NCBI GenBank assembly: GCA_002395235.1 | Contig: DGWK01000025.1 | Span: 1-62,975 of the forward strand | Direction: 5' to 3' | Source: Lachnospiraceae bacterium UBA4260 | Lineage (GTDB): Bacteria > Bacillota > Clostridia > Lachnospirales > Lachnospiraceae | Length of the DNA: 62,975 bases | In this document: piece after piece, positions 27,219 through 35,332 of the stretch | Position numbering within the stretch: the first letter of the stretch is position 1 | How the letters are laid out: each line of letters starts with the position of its first letter | Notes under the pieces: generated by a model | The model's input: the letters and a program-made list of their open reading frames with translations, nothing else | Database searches by the model: none | Told to the model about the DNA's origin: nothing | Program-made: the position numbers and the translations under genes

Positions 27219-28355
27219 TTACTGACCTCCCGTTTCTTCTCCGGCCGTTAAAAATTCTGAAGCCCGGCCGATTGTAGAATCCTGTACCTGTCTGTTGATC
27301 GTTTCCCTTAACTTAATTATTATCTCGATCTTTTTTTCTGCCTTCTTAAGGTTCGACTCCGCTTTATCAAGGCTGTCTTTGACAGATCCTGTTCCGATCG
27401 CGGAATCTTCCTCCATTGCACTTACCGTAAGTCTGTCGTCCTTCAATCTTTCTCTCAACCCGCTGATTTCTTCATTTGTCTTCTCGACATCAATCTCCAG
27501 GACCTCACTTCGGCTGCGGAGCCTCTCGCGCTCCTCTGTCAGTTTCTGCAGTTCAGCCTGCGCGTCTGAACTGCGCTTTTCAAGATCAGCGGCTTCTCTT
27601 TGGGCGCTTTCTACTTCTCCCTGGAGTTCCGTAAGCTCTGTGCTCTTTTGCGCGGTTTCCCGCCGAATTTCCTGCAGGCGCTCATTTAACTTCTGCACCT
27701 GATCAGTTAAGGTCGCCAGTCCCTGCTGCTCTGTACCTATCTGCTCTGCAAGTGTGCTGCTCGCTCTGAGTGCATTGTTTTCAGTCCGCAGTTGCTGCAG
27801 TTCCCGTTCCAGTTCTACGATCCTGCCTTTAAGCTTCTTCTCTTTTTCGGCAAATGCCCGGTCCGCATCGGGATTCACGGTGGTAACAGGTGTTCTGTTG
27901 ACAGGAGTGGTATCGGTCGCAGAGGGATTTGTAGTTGTAGAAGGGGTTTCTCCGGGATATTCGACCACAGTCTCCGATTCTTCTTCATCGGTCATCAATG
28001 TCAATGAATCCCGGGTGAGAAGGATCTGTTTCACTTTTTTTCTTTCCAGTTCTTTCTCATTATCGCCGCTTTCAATGAAAACCATTCTCAGATCAGCCGC
28101 GGCTGTGCCGCCCGCCGGTTCAAAAACAATTTTCAGGTCACCATTTCCGGAACTTCCCGGCAGATATCTCAGACCGATCGTACCTCTGCACATTTCCGCG
28201 AGCCATGATCCAACCCTGACCACTTCATGAGGACCATTGCAATTAGCAAAAATATGTTTGCGGCTCCCGGAAACAAGTTTGATCTGTCCATTTATCTCCG
28301 GCCTGAAAACCACCTGTCTTCCCTGTACGTTTGTAGCCAGTTTATAGTTTTCCAT
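27219..28355 (-). CDS. Beta-domain plus coiled-coil protein (unknown)
   Basis: A 378-residue protein. Residues 1-115 look beta-rich (YKLATNVQGRQVVFRP, DLKIVFEPAGG, DLRMVFIESGD) and could be an adaptor domain such as an FHA-like or PH-like fold, though no motif proves it. A Thr/Pro/Asn linker (about 135-165) follows, then a long coiled coil (about 170-360). The protein ends GEETGGQ. It is directly coupled to the next gene (no gap) and 14 bp after the radical-SAM gene. Confidence 0.7.
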   Translation of the reverse strand: MENYKLATNVQGRQVVFRPEINGQIKLVSGSRKHIFANCNGPHEVVRVGSWLAEMCRGTIGLRYLPGSSGNGDLKIVFEPAGGTAAADLRMVFIESGDNEKELERKKVKQILLTRDSLTLMTDEEESETVVEYPGETPSTTTNPSATDTTPVNRTPVTTVNPDADRAFAEKEKKLKGRIVELERELQQLRTENNALRASSTLAEQIGTEQQGLATLTDQVQKLNERLQEIRRETAQKSTELTELQGEVESAQREAADLEKRSSDAQAELQKLTEERERLRSRSEVLEIDVEKTNEEISGLRERLKDDRLTVSAMEEDSAIGTGSVKDSLDKAESNLKKAEKKIEIIIKLRETINRQVQDSTIGRASEFLTAGEETGGQ

Positions 28356-28369
28356 CGCATTTTCCTCTC

Positions 28370-28999
28370 TTATTCCTCTGAAAACTTCCTGTTCAACTCT
28401 TCCCAGAATTGCTGCTGTTCTCTTCCGGGAACACCTGCCATAACGGTCCTTCCGTCACTGATGATGACCTCTATTTCTCTCCCTTTTTTCGAGAGGTAAT
28501 AATCTTTCCAGCAATCCTTATACCGATCCGTCAAAATCCGGATAATCTGATTGGACGATCCTACATAGGGACGGTTATCGTCCAATTCCCTGCGATAAGG
28601 GCCGTCGATCAAAATGTCCGCTTGTCCGAGAAGATCCCGAATATCCTGTTCCGTTTCTGCCTTTTCCAAGAGCTGCTCATATGTGAATCCGCTGTAAACG
28701 ATGATCCCAAGGTCTTTTTTTTCTTTCACAAGTGAGATCATCTCCGCGATAGGACCTGCCTGGAGAAAAGGCTCCCCTCCGCTGATCGTGATTCCCTCAA
28801 TATTCTTGAGGCTCAAGATCCAGTCCTTCATTTCGACCGTTGAGATCGTAATTCCTTCGCTGTGCCTGAAGTTCTGCGCGATGCATCCCTCACAGTCAAA
28901 GCAGCATCCGGAGACCCAGATCACTGCTCTGGTATAAGGACCGAGGACCTTACAATCCGGAAGCCTCGCCGAGTACACAAGCAAATCCGTTCTATCCAT
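28370..28999 (-). CDS. Radical SAM activating-enzyme-like protein (NrdG/PflA type)
   Basis: A 209-residue protein with a CxxxCxxC iron-sulfur motif (CCFDCEGC, about residues 32-39), GGEP at about 75 (ITISGGEPFL) and a short TIM-barrel core. This is the size and layout of the anaerobic ribonucleotide reductase activase (NrdG) and other glycyl-radical activases, which use SAM and one 4Fe-4S cluster to abstract hydrogen from a partner protein. No glycyl-radical enzyme or nrdD is in the window, and the gene is embedded among unrelated cluster genes, so its substrate here is probably different. Requires anaerobic conditions. Confidence 0.88.
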   Translation of the reverse strand: MDRTDLLVYSARLPDCKVLGPYTRAVIWVSGCCFDCEGCIAQNFRHSEGITISTVEMKDWILSLKNIEGITISGGEPFLQAGPIAEMISLVKEKKDLGIIVYSGFTYEQLLEKAETEQDIRDLLGQADILIDGPYRRELDDNRPYVGSSNQIIRILTDRYKDCWKDYYLSKKGREIEVIISDGRTVMAGVPGREQQQFWEELNRKFSEE

Positions 29000-29052
29000 T
29001 TTTTCGGTTATGACCTCCTCTGATCAAATTGCTTTATTCTGAACGGATCCGT

Positions 29053-29787
29053 TCATCTGCTCGCCACTTCGATGCGGTAAATATGTGTTCCGGGGCGGTA
29101 AGGGATATCAATTTTCTTCAGTATCCTGTATTCAACGCCGCCTTTTCTGAAGAAGCCGGGGCCCTTAGGGAATCCCGTAGTGTCTGTTTTTGTTTTGAAA
29201 GCAGCGCTTGCGACTGCTGTATTCCCCTCAATGAAGTAGATGCGGTTGTCAGATTCAATCTCACCATACATTTCGATCAGCTTTATTTTGCCTTTTTCCC
29301 GATTCGAAGGATTCCATGAAGTCAGCTCCTTCATGATCTGCTGGAGCTGCTGAAAGTACGAATCGGGGAAAACACCGTTATTTGCTCCCTGAAGACTGCA
29401 TAGGGAATCCGGCAGCTTTCTCTTTGCTTCTTCAATCTCAAGCACTCTCGTTTTTGTGGCCACATAGCAGTCTGTTAAATAAATCATATAGAATATGGTC
29501 ATTCCGAGGGAAAACAGCTGCGCCGCCGCATCATAAGCGCCTCCGCCGTAGATGACCTCCGGCGGACAATAATGAAGATCGCCCTTTTCAGACTTTTTCA
29601 ACTGGATATCATTGGTCCCTTCATCAACTATGATCGAAAAAGGCGAGATGACTGTCTTAACGGTACCTTCTTCGATCATATTGATCAGGCTCAGCAGAAT
29701 GTCCATATATTTGTCGGGTCTCGCCGCCCTTATGTCCGCATTTTTGGTAGCATTCATCAGTCTGCAAAAATCGTATAAAGTTTTCAC
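29053..29787 (-). CDS. Pseudokinase-like protein lacking N-lobe
   Basis: A 244-residue protein. Residues about 25-135 resemble the C-lobe of Ser/Thr kinases: a catalytic-loop-like VISPFSIIVDE where HRDxKPxNILxD would be, then CPPEV, then YDAAAQLFSLGMTIFYMI, which fits the APE and DxxSLG helices. The glycine loop, the catalytic Asp and a DFG are absent, so it should not be an active kinase. A different C-terminal part (about 180-244) ends in beta-rich sequence GVEYRILKKIDIPYRPG. It may bind nucleotides or act as a scaffold. The similarity is by eye. Confidence 0.62.
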   Translation of the reverse strand: MKTLYDFCRLMNATKNADIRAARPDKYMDILLSLINMIEEGTVKTVISPFSIIVDEGTNDIQLKKSEKGDLHYCPPEVIYGGGAYDAAAQLFSLGMTIFYMIYLTDCYVATKTRVLEIEEAKRKLPDSLCSLQGANNGVFPDSYFQQLQQIMKELTSWNPSNREKGKIKLIEMYGEIESDNRIYFIEGNTAVASAAFKTKTDTTGFPKGPGFFRKGGVEYRILKKIDIPYRPGTHIYRIEVASR

Positions 29788-29852
29788 AATTACCCCCTTT
29801 TATTATCTTAGTTTCTCTTCTTAACTGCCGCTCAAGGCTGCAGCCGCCCGTA

Positions 29853-30047
29853 TCAGAAAAAGCTGCGCAGCAAATATATAATAGCCCCGACCATGATCAG
29901 GCACGTCATAAGACCGCTGAGGACTCCGGCGAAGCCGTTCGAGAAAATCTGTATAAATGATTCTCTGTAAACGATGATCGTGACCACGATCAGGATCAGC
30001 AGGATCAGCAGCCATATCAGCAAGTATCTTCGTATTTTGTCGCCCAT
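29853..30047 (-). CDS. Small two-helix membrane protein (unknown)
   Basis: A 64-residue protein made of two hydrophobic helices (about 8-27 and 40-62) with a short polar loop between them and a Lys/Arg start, so the N terminus is probably cytosolic. It lies 3 bp after the Gly/Ser-rich membrane protein gene and is tightly packed in the cluster. No family recognised; a membrane anchor or channel subunit of the complex is possible. Confidence 0.72.
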   Translation of the reverse strand: MGDKIRRYLLIWLLILLILIVVTIIVYRESFIQIFSNGFAGVLSGLMTCLIMVGAIIYLLRSFF

Positions 30048-30050
30048 GCC

Positions 30051-30593
30051 TCATCTCCTCCTTCTTCTGAAAAGGAGGAAAAAGCCTCCCACAAACAGAC
30101 AGATGTAAAAGATAGCAATAAAGATCACATTGATGATCGCATATAATATCTTGAAAATAAAAAACAGAACAGCATTCAGATTCATAACAATCGCAATGAT
30201 GCCTGCAATAGTCAGCAGAATAAAGATCGCGTCGACCTGCCATAAATCGGGCAGCTCTCGAGGGATGATGCTGCTGCCGCCGTGCCCGCTGCCGAATCCA
30301 CTTCCGGATCCACTGCCGGATCCGCTGCCGGTGGAGCTTCCCATGGGCAATCCTGTATAGATACCGGGACCCACTGTCCCGCCGGCATCCCCGCTGCCGG
30401 AATCCGAATTATTGCGGTCCATAGGCCGGAAACTCGTTGCAGAACCCGCTCCGGGATCCCCTGACCTGCTTTGTCCTGACTCATTCTTCTTGACTGGCGC
30501 TGCTGTAGTGGTCGTCCCTCCCGTTTTATTCTTATCAGGCTGGCTGACAGGTGCCGTAATATTATTTTTTTTCCTGAGGTTATCGATTCCCAT
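30051..30593 (-). CDS. Gly/Ser-rich protein with C-terminal membrane helices (unknown)
   Basis: A 180-residue protein. Residues 1-110 are polar and disordered, rich in Thr, Asn, Gly and Ser, with a run of GS repeats at about 88-106. Two hydrophobic helices follow (about 118-136 and 140-170), and the protein ends RRRRR, which fixes the C terminus inside the cell. Tail-anchored topology with a long cytosolic arm fits a docking or adaptor role. Function unknown. Confidence 0.72.
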   Translation of the reverse strand: MGIDNLRKKNNITAPVSQPDKNKTGGTTTTAAPVKKNESGQSRSGDPGAGSATSFRPMDRNNSDSGSGDAGGTVGPGIYTGLPMGSSTGSGSGSGSGSGFGSGHGGSSIIPRELPDLWQVDAIFILLTIAGIIAIVMNLNAVLFFIFKILYAIINVIFIAIFYICLFVGGFFLLFRRRRR

Positions 30594-30684
30594 ATTTAAG
30601 TCTCCTGAACTGCCGGATCAATCACGGTTAGTGGATCTTTTCTTTATGTCAGAATACCCGTCCTCATTGTCACAGGTCCTCCCG

Positions 30685-31869
30685 TCACCCCCGCACAAGT
30701 ACGATCTCCTCTCCGTTATGACCCTTCATTAATTTACTGACGCCCTGCTCGTTCATGTCCTGAGGCATGATCCTGTCTCTTTTTGCCATACCTATTTCCC
30801 AGTTAAACAGAGATGGAAGCATCCCGTCTCTGAATACCCTTTTAGGAAAACAAAAGTCATACGTTCCATACTTCTGTACAATAGCGGTAGGAAGCATGGT
30901 TCCACCCCTGGTATAGAGAATATGTATGGGGATATCAACGACAAAAGGGCACTGCTGTACAACGGGCGCGATATTACCGGAACAGATGCCTATCGTCTCG
31001 TTTGTTCTCTGCATCGCGCCTTCTATATGCTCCAAAAGGCCGTAGCTGCTGCGAAGTGATATCTCGTAAAAGATCGTATCGAACCTGGAATACTGAGAGG
31101 CTCCTATATAATCTAAAACGATACCAAAATATTTGTAAAACAGTTCGGGGCGCTTACTCTGCGCATTGATATAGATCACGCCGCCGGCGGATATATCCCT
31201 TACTATATTATGCCCTTCAGCTGTATTTCTGCTCCATATATTTGAAAAGACCAGTTCCAGATTCGGGAAAAAAGCCCGGAAATTCTGCCCGTTGCTTCCG
31301 GGGTTGGCGAGTACATCAATATAGTGCTGCGCTATTCCTGCCCGGCGAGCAATTTGCAGTATTTCATCGTCTTTCTTCGTCAAAAGTTTTCGGATATTCT
31401 CCATAGTGAGCGAAGTAACCGTTTTTACCACCGCAAGGACGGCTTCCATATAAGCCGGACTGATCTCGCTCCCTCTGGGCTGCCTTGCTGTTACTTCCGT
31501 CAAAAACTGAAGCACGGTGTACGGGTCCATCCCTCCGAACACATCATATCCTTTGTGAGTCGGTGAATATACGTACAAAGTCCCCCTGCCGGTTTTAGGG
31601 GTTCCGCTGTACATACTGATCAGAGAAGACTCGAGGCCGCCGGTTCCGTCCAGGATGATTATCGTTCGTTTGCTGCTGCTCAGAATTGTCCGCACATAAC
31701 TCAGGACAGCTTGGGAACGCTCCATCTGCTCTCCACCGGTTATAAGAAAATCTCCCGTTCTTATATCTCTCCAGAATCTGTCTTCCGGAAACGAAGAACG
31801 ATATGACACATTTCTGTTGCGTCTGTTCATACGATCGCATTCCGCCTGAACAACAAATCTCATTGCCAT
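30685..31869 (-). CDS. Degenerate TraG/VirD4-like ATPase
   Basis: A 394-residue protein starting at the ATG at 31869, where CAGGAG stands 8 bases upstream. The open frame runs on to 32010 but that part reads through a palindromic repeat and is rejected. The N-terminal third has TGDFLITGGEQMERSQ in place of a P-loop, and strands TIIILDGTG and GVIYINAQSK suggest an ATPase fold without a canonical Walker A. Size and order next to the intact ATPase at 32007-33461 suggest an inactive partner subunit. This is inference; no database family is assigned. Confidence 0.65.
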   Translation of the reverse strand: MAMRFVVQAECDRMNRRNRNVSYRSSFPEDRFWRDIRTGDFLITGGEQMERSQAVLSYVRTILSSSKRTIIILDGTGGLESSLISMYSGTPKTGRGTLYVYSPTHKGYDVFGGMDPYTVLQFLTEVTARQPRGSEISPAYMEAVLAVVKTVTSLTMENIRKLLTKKDDEILQIARRAGIAQHYIDVLANPGSNGQNFRAFFPNLELVFSNIWSRNTAEGHNIVRDISAGGVIYINAQSKRPELFYKYFGIVLDYIGASQYSRFDTIFYEISLRSSYGLLEHIEGAMQRTNETIGICSGNIAPVVQQCPFVVDIPIHILYTRGGTMLPTAIVQKYGTYDFCFPKRVFRDGMLPSLFNWEIGMAKRDRIMPQDMNEQGVSKLMKGHNGEEIVLVRG

Positions 31870-31920
31870 CTTTTTTTCTCCTGTCTGAGTAGCCCGCCTG
31901 AGTGCAAACTGATAGATCTT

Positions 31921-32000
31921 CAAGGCTCGCCGAGCGAGCCGCTGCGCCGCGTGCGGGTTGCCTGTAAGGCAGCATCTTCCTTCCGCACGCGTGTGCATCA
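31921..32000. repeat. Dispersed palindromic repeat (copy A)
   Basis: Begins with the palindrome GGCTCGCCGAGCGAGCC, continues GCTGCGCCGCGTGCGG and ends CCGCACGCGTGTGCATCA, so it can fold into two hairpins. A near match lies at 47088-47172. It fills the gap between two ATPase genes of the cluster. Confidence 0.8.
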
Positions 32001-32006
32001 AATTCG

Positions 32007-33461
32007 TCATTGATATCTGCTGAAATGGAACTTAAAAGAAGGATATTCGAGAAGATCCACATATGCATCTCCTATACCGAGACTGAGAATGTCCCAGTCC
32101 TCCACTGCATATCCCTCTCTTTGGATCGAATAATAGTTGGATCCGGATCTGTAATTAATACTGCTGTAATTCTTTCCGAATCTCTCGGAAGTGTATTCCC
32201 GCGACTCTCTGTCGATCGTCTTAAACGCGAAGCAGTTCATGAATCCCGATAAGATCGATTTCCCCTTGTCTTCTCCGTACACTTCGTAAACCTGGCTGAC
32301 ACTTTGGATCCCCGCACAGACGCGTATTCCCTTGCTCCTTCCGTAATTTAAAGCGTGCTCGATATGCTCGAGATCCGGAAGCAGTTTGAACTCATCTATG
32401 ATCAAATACAGGTGCGGCTCCCCGTCTTCCTGCATAGACAGCGCTGTTTTAAGCGCCTGATCTATCAAAAGACTGTACATCGGTCCCAGGACTTCGCCTA
32501 CGCTGAGATCATATTCCAGAAATATAACCTTTCTCCCGCCATCACGAATGATTTTGCTGATCGAAAAAGGACCTTTCTGGCGATCCTCTGCAAAAATGCC
32601 TTTGAACAGATCGCTGACCATTGAATTGAGATAGGCAAGGATTCCCAGTGCCTGCGCTGTAGGTTTGTCCGGATTTCCAAGATAGCTCTTCGCGGAGGCA
32701 AACTCGGGATTATCTTCAATTATACTCAGCATTCCCTTTGCATCTGTTCTTTTCAAAGTGCTGATCAAGCTCTGGTTCGTTAATGGTCCTCTTTTATGCC
32801 GAATGTAATCATAGACAAATATTACGAACAGATCGGCGGCCGCGAGATTGAAGAAAGGCTGTGTTTCCGATTCTCTTCCGCGGAATAAATGCGCAGTCAT
32901 CTCCTTTAAGCGGATCTCCAGTGTCTTCAGTGAAGTTCCTCCATAGTTAAGGACCTCTCCGAACAGATTCCACGCATAAGAATGGTTCATGTATATGTCT
33001 TCATTTCCGATTAAGATGTGGCTGCTGTTTTGAGGTTGGTAGAACTTGCGCCGGAAATCACCTTTGGTGTCAAAGATCAGCATGACCGAATCCCGGGGCA
33101 TGCTTCTCATTTCCTGCCTCACTATTTGATAAAATGTATTCGACTTTCCCATTCCGGTCCCTCCGAGCATCAGAAGATGCTTGGAGAGCAGCTCGTCGTT
33201 CAGGCCAAACGATATGCCTTGCGGATTCGGCAGCGTCACGACCGGGCGCTTTTCAGCCCGTGCAGTGACTTGCGGGACTCTGGTCGTACGAAGATCCGGA
33301 CCATATATGACGCTTCTTCCCAATAACTGCACCTGGCCCTGCATATCATAATCATTTCCCGCAGATTGTTTCCCTGACGGAGTCTGACCTGCCTGTGCCT
33401 GAGACCCGCTGTTGTCCGTACTATCGCCGCCACTTAAATAACTGTCAAATATATCCCCCAT
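32007..33461 (-). CDS. TraG/VirD4/HerA-like P-loop ATPase
   Basis: A 484-residue protein. Walker A is HLLMLGGTGMGKSNT (about residue 88), Walker B is LYLIIDEFKLLPD (about 325), and GIRVCAGIQSVSQVYEVYG matches the glutamine-bearing region of type IV coupling proteins. No N-terminal membrane helices are present, unlike most VirD4/TraG proteins. ATG at 33461 follows AGGGG; the open frame extends to 33515. Family members pump DNA or protein through membranes using ATP. No relaxase or other conjugation gene is present here, so protein transport or another motor role is more likely. Confidence 0.86.
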   Translation of the reverse strand: MGDIFDSYLSGGDSTDNSGSQAQAGQTPSGKQSAGNDYDMQGQVQLLGRSVIYGPDLRTTRVPQVTARAEKRPVVTLPNPQGISFGLNDELLSKHLLMLGGTGMGKSNTFYQIVRQEMRSMPRDSVMLIFDTKGDFRRKFYQPQNSSHILIGNEDIYMNHSYAWNLFGEVLNYGGTSLKTLEIRLKEMTAHLFRGRESETQPFFNLAAADLFVIFVYDYIRHKRGPLTNQSLISTLKRTDAKGMLSIIEDNPEFASAKSYLGNPDKPTAQALGILAYLNSMVSDLFKGIFAEDRQKGPFSISKIIRDGGRKVIFLEYDLSVGEVLGPMYSLLIDQALKTALSMQEDGEPHLYLIIDEFKLLPDLEHIEHALNYGRSKGIRVCAGIQSVSQVYEVYGEDKGKSILSGFMNCFAFKTIDRESREYTSERFGKNYSSINYRSGSNYYSIQREGYAVEDWDILSLGIGDAYVDLLEYPSFKFHFSRYQ

Positions 33462-33511
33462 CTCTACCCCTTCTTTTATTTGAACTATGAACGGAACAAT
33501 GAACATGGAAT

Positions 33512-34576
33512 TCATTCGATTCCATTATCGTCCTCGACCCCTCCGTCAATTTCTGCCGATCCGGCTGCCTGAGCCGCCGCGGCGCCTGTTCCCTGCTCTG
33601 CACTGTGCTGTGAGCCGACAGACTCACTGTTATTTGGCGACTGCCCGGCCGCATTTGATGCGATTCCGGCCTCTTTTCCGAGGTGGTCACCGGCGCTGTT
33701 GCTGACCGGAGCCTGCAACGGGTTAACATTTGCGATCTGTGCTTTATAGCTTTCCGCCATCTCCTGCTTCACAATACTCTCAATAACCGGATCTACCGGC
33801 TTGTTCACACCGTAGTACTGGTTCATGAGCACCTGATTGATCTCTTTATCAAAATTCGGATTTCCGAACAGTTGGACTCCTTTCTGAAAAACGGCGTTGT
33901 AACCATCACCATTCAAATAGGTCATATAATCGGCAAAAGACTGATCATAGCCTGTTCTCTGCTGCAGACGCTCACCGATTTCGGCAGTCATTTTTTGTGA
34001 GAAAAGATGCGCGTCTCGCTCGCTGGACTGAAAGTAATACAGATAATACCCAAATGTGCCGTTTTCTCCGCTAAGATAATGAGACCCCGGCTGTATTCCT
34101 CCCATGTTGTCGGGCACTGCGGATACAGTGAACTGATTGGCTCTGTACTCGGCTAAAAGTCCGCTGTTCGCACATTGGATCGTACCATCCGTACACTGGT
34201 CCTGCCAGGCATGAATATCTTCATGCAGAACAGTCTCAAGCGCCAGGAAATTAGAAGCTTTAAGCGGCTCTTCGATCAATCTCCCGTTGTACACATGTGT
34301 GAGTTTATCGTTTACAAACATTGACTGATTCAGCTCTATGACACTACCGGACTTCTGCCCGAGTGTTCTTGAATCCAGGGGCGCAAATCGTACCTCACAT
34401 GATCCCAGTTCCCCCTTGGCGGCGGCAGCTCTGTTCACTGTTTCCTGAAGGAGCTCCAGCCGGTCGGCTTCACGCATCCCTGACCAGTGCTGTCCGCTGT
34501 ACATGGAGAATAATTGGTCGTTGCTTAAAGATTGATAGCTTGTGGGATGGACTCCGTATCCCTGATTTCCGGTCAT
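33512..34576 (-). CDS. HExxH putative metallopeptidase with acidic tail
   Basis: A 354-residue protein. ATG at 34576 follows GGAGG by 8 bases and overlaps the previous stop (ATGA). The central segment LETVLHEDIHAWQDQ (about residue 112) is a zincin-type HExxH motif, followed downstream by LLAEYRANQF and an SSERDAH segment that could give the third ligand. No signal peptide is seen. Residues about 285-354 are a low-complexity Ala/Gly/Ser/Glu tail ending DGGVEDDNGIE, like the end of the 109-residue protein at 15124-15453. It could be a secreted or delivered effector of the system. Confidence 0.78.
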   Translation of the reverse strand: MTGNQGYGVHPTSYQSLSNDQLFSMYSGQHWSGMREADRLELLQETVNRAAAAKGELGSCEVRFAPLDSRTLGQKSGSVIELNQSMFVNDKLTHVYNGRLIEEPLKASNFLALETVLHEDIHAWQDQCTDGTIQCANSGLLAEYRANQFTVSAVPDNMGGIQPGSHYLSGENGTFGYYLYYFQSSERDAHLFSQKMTAEIGERLQQRTGYDQSFADYMTYLNGDGYNAVFQKGVQLFGNPNFDKEINQVLMNQYYGVNKPVDPVIESIVKQEMAESYKAQIANVNPLQAPVSNSAGDHLGKEAGIASNAAGQSPNNSESVGSQHSAEQGTGAAAAQAAGSAEIDGGVEDDNGIE

Positions 34577-34878
34577 GACCGTGCCCTCCAAATTCTCCTA
34601 ATTCCGGCATCTTCATCCTGCAGGTATAAATTCATCGCTTCCAGAGCACCGATAAAATCGTTGTCTCCGCGAATAGACATAATGGCATTTATACAATACT
34701 TTCCGATCCATATATCAGTGATCACCGCCCCGTCGCACCATTCGATCACATTTTGTTCTAACCGCGGATCCGTGTGTTCCAAGATAGTGTCTGCAACTTT
34801 TTCCATAACCTCTGCTTTCATCAAAGGGTTATCACGTCTGATCGCTTGTAAAACTCTTTTTTTATCGACTTTGATCAT
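34573..34878 (-). CDS. Small helical protein, first gene of cluster (unknown)
   Basis: A 101-residue protein. ATG at 34878 is chosen because GGAGAGG lies just before it. It appears mostly helical, with a central EWCDGAVITDIWIGKYC segment carrying two Cys. No motif assigned. It overlaps the HExxH gene by 4 bp (ATGA), so it belongs to the same operon and is its promoter-proximal gene. Confidence 0.72.
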   Translation of the reverse strand: MIKVDKKRVLQAIRRDNPLMKAEVMEKVADTILEHTDPRLEQNVIEWCDGAVITDIWIGKYCINAIMSIRGDNDFIGALEAMNLYLQDEDAGIRRIWRARS

Positions 34879-35097
34879 ATTCCTCTCCATTTCTAAATAC
34901 TAAACGTTGAGACACAATGAAAAAACTTCCGCCAGCTTTCCATCTTCATCTATTATACTTTATGATATTTCAAATGGTATGATAAATTGTTTTCAGTTAA
35001 GACTATGTTCACAAATATTGCCCAACGTCAAAAAGTGCTAAAACATGTTATAATAAACGAACTATCATATGTATTATCAGAAAAGAAGGAATAAGGT
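34879..35097. promoter_or_regulatory. Divergent promoter region between cluster and Cys-rich genes
   Basis: AT-rich 219-bp gap. On the plus strand a TATAAT at 35049-35054 with a weak GTCAAA about 16 bp upstream faces the Cys-rich genes. On the minus strand a TATAAT (34957-34952) faces the 19-gene cluster. The two units are therefore divergently transcribed from a shared region. Confidence 0.6.
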
Positions 35098-35316
35098 ATG
35101 GCCTCAATATTGATCAAAGACACCACACGTGAAGAACGGATCCGCATAGTACATCAGGCCCTTTGGGGCGCATGCGGGATCGACTGTGAATTCTGTTCGG
35201 GTTGCGACAACCGCGGCGGCGGAAGAACAGAGAGTATTTACCAGCCGTATATCGACGGCATTAAAGAGATCCGGGAGATCAACGAGGAGTTTCGCGCCCC
35301 GTTTGTCCGCGGATGA
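35098..35316 (+). CDS. Small Cys-rich protein (paralog 1)
   Basis: A 72-residue protein with four closely spaced cysteines, CGIDCEFCSGCDN (about residues 27-39), likely to bind a metal or an iron-sulfur cluster. It shares the plan 'CxxxCxxCxxC, then Y-x-x-Y-I-x-G and a glutamate-rich helix' with the next gene. AAGGAA precedes the ATG. It lies in an operon of two, divergent to the large cluster. No known function assigned. Confidence 0.8.
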   Translation: MASILIKDTTREERIRIVHQALWGACGIDCEFCSGCDNRGGGRTESIYQPYIDGIKEIREINEEFRAPFVRG

Positions 35317-35332
35317 GTAAGGAGAAATGACA

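Noticed and set aside
31870..32010. N-terminal extension of the degenerate ATPase through the palindromic repeat
   Set aside because: A good ribosome binding site and ATG lie downstream at 31869, and the extra 47 residues encode the repeat, as also happens before the CdaR-like gene at 47065-47160.
12926..34878. Type VII (ESX/YukD) secretion system
   Set aside because: EccA-like AAA+ domains and a P-loop ATPase are suggestive, but no WXG100 protein, EccB/C/D or YukD-like Ubl is visible.
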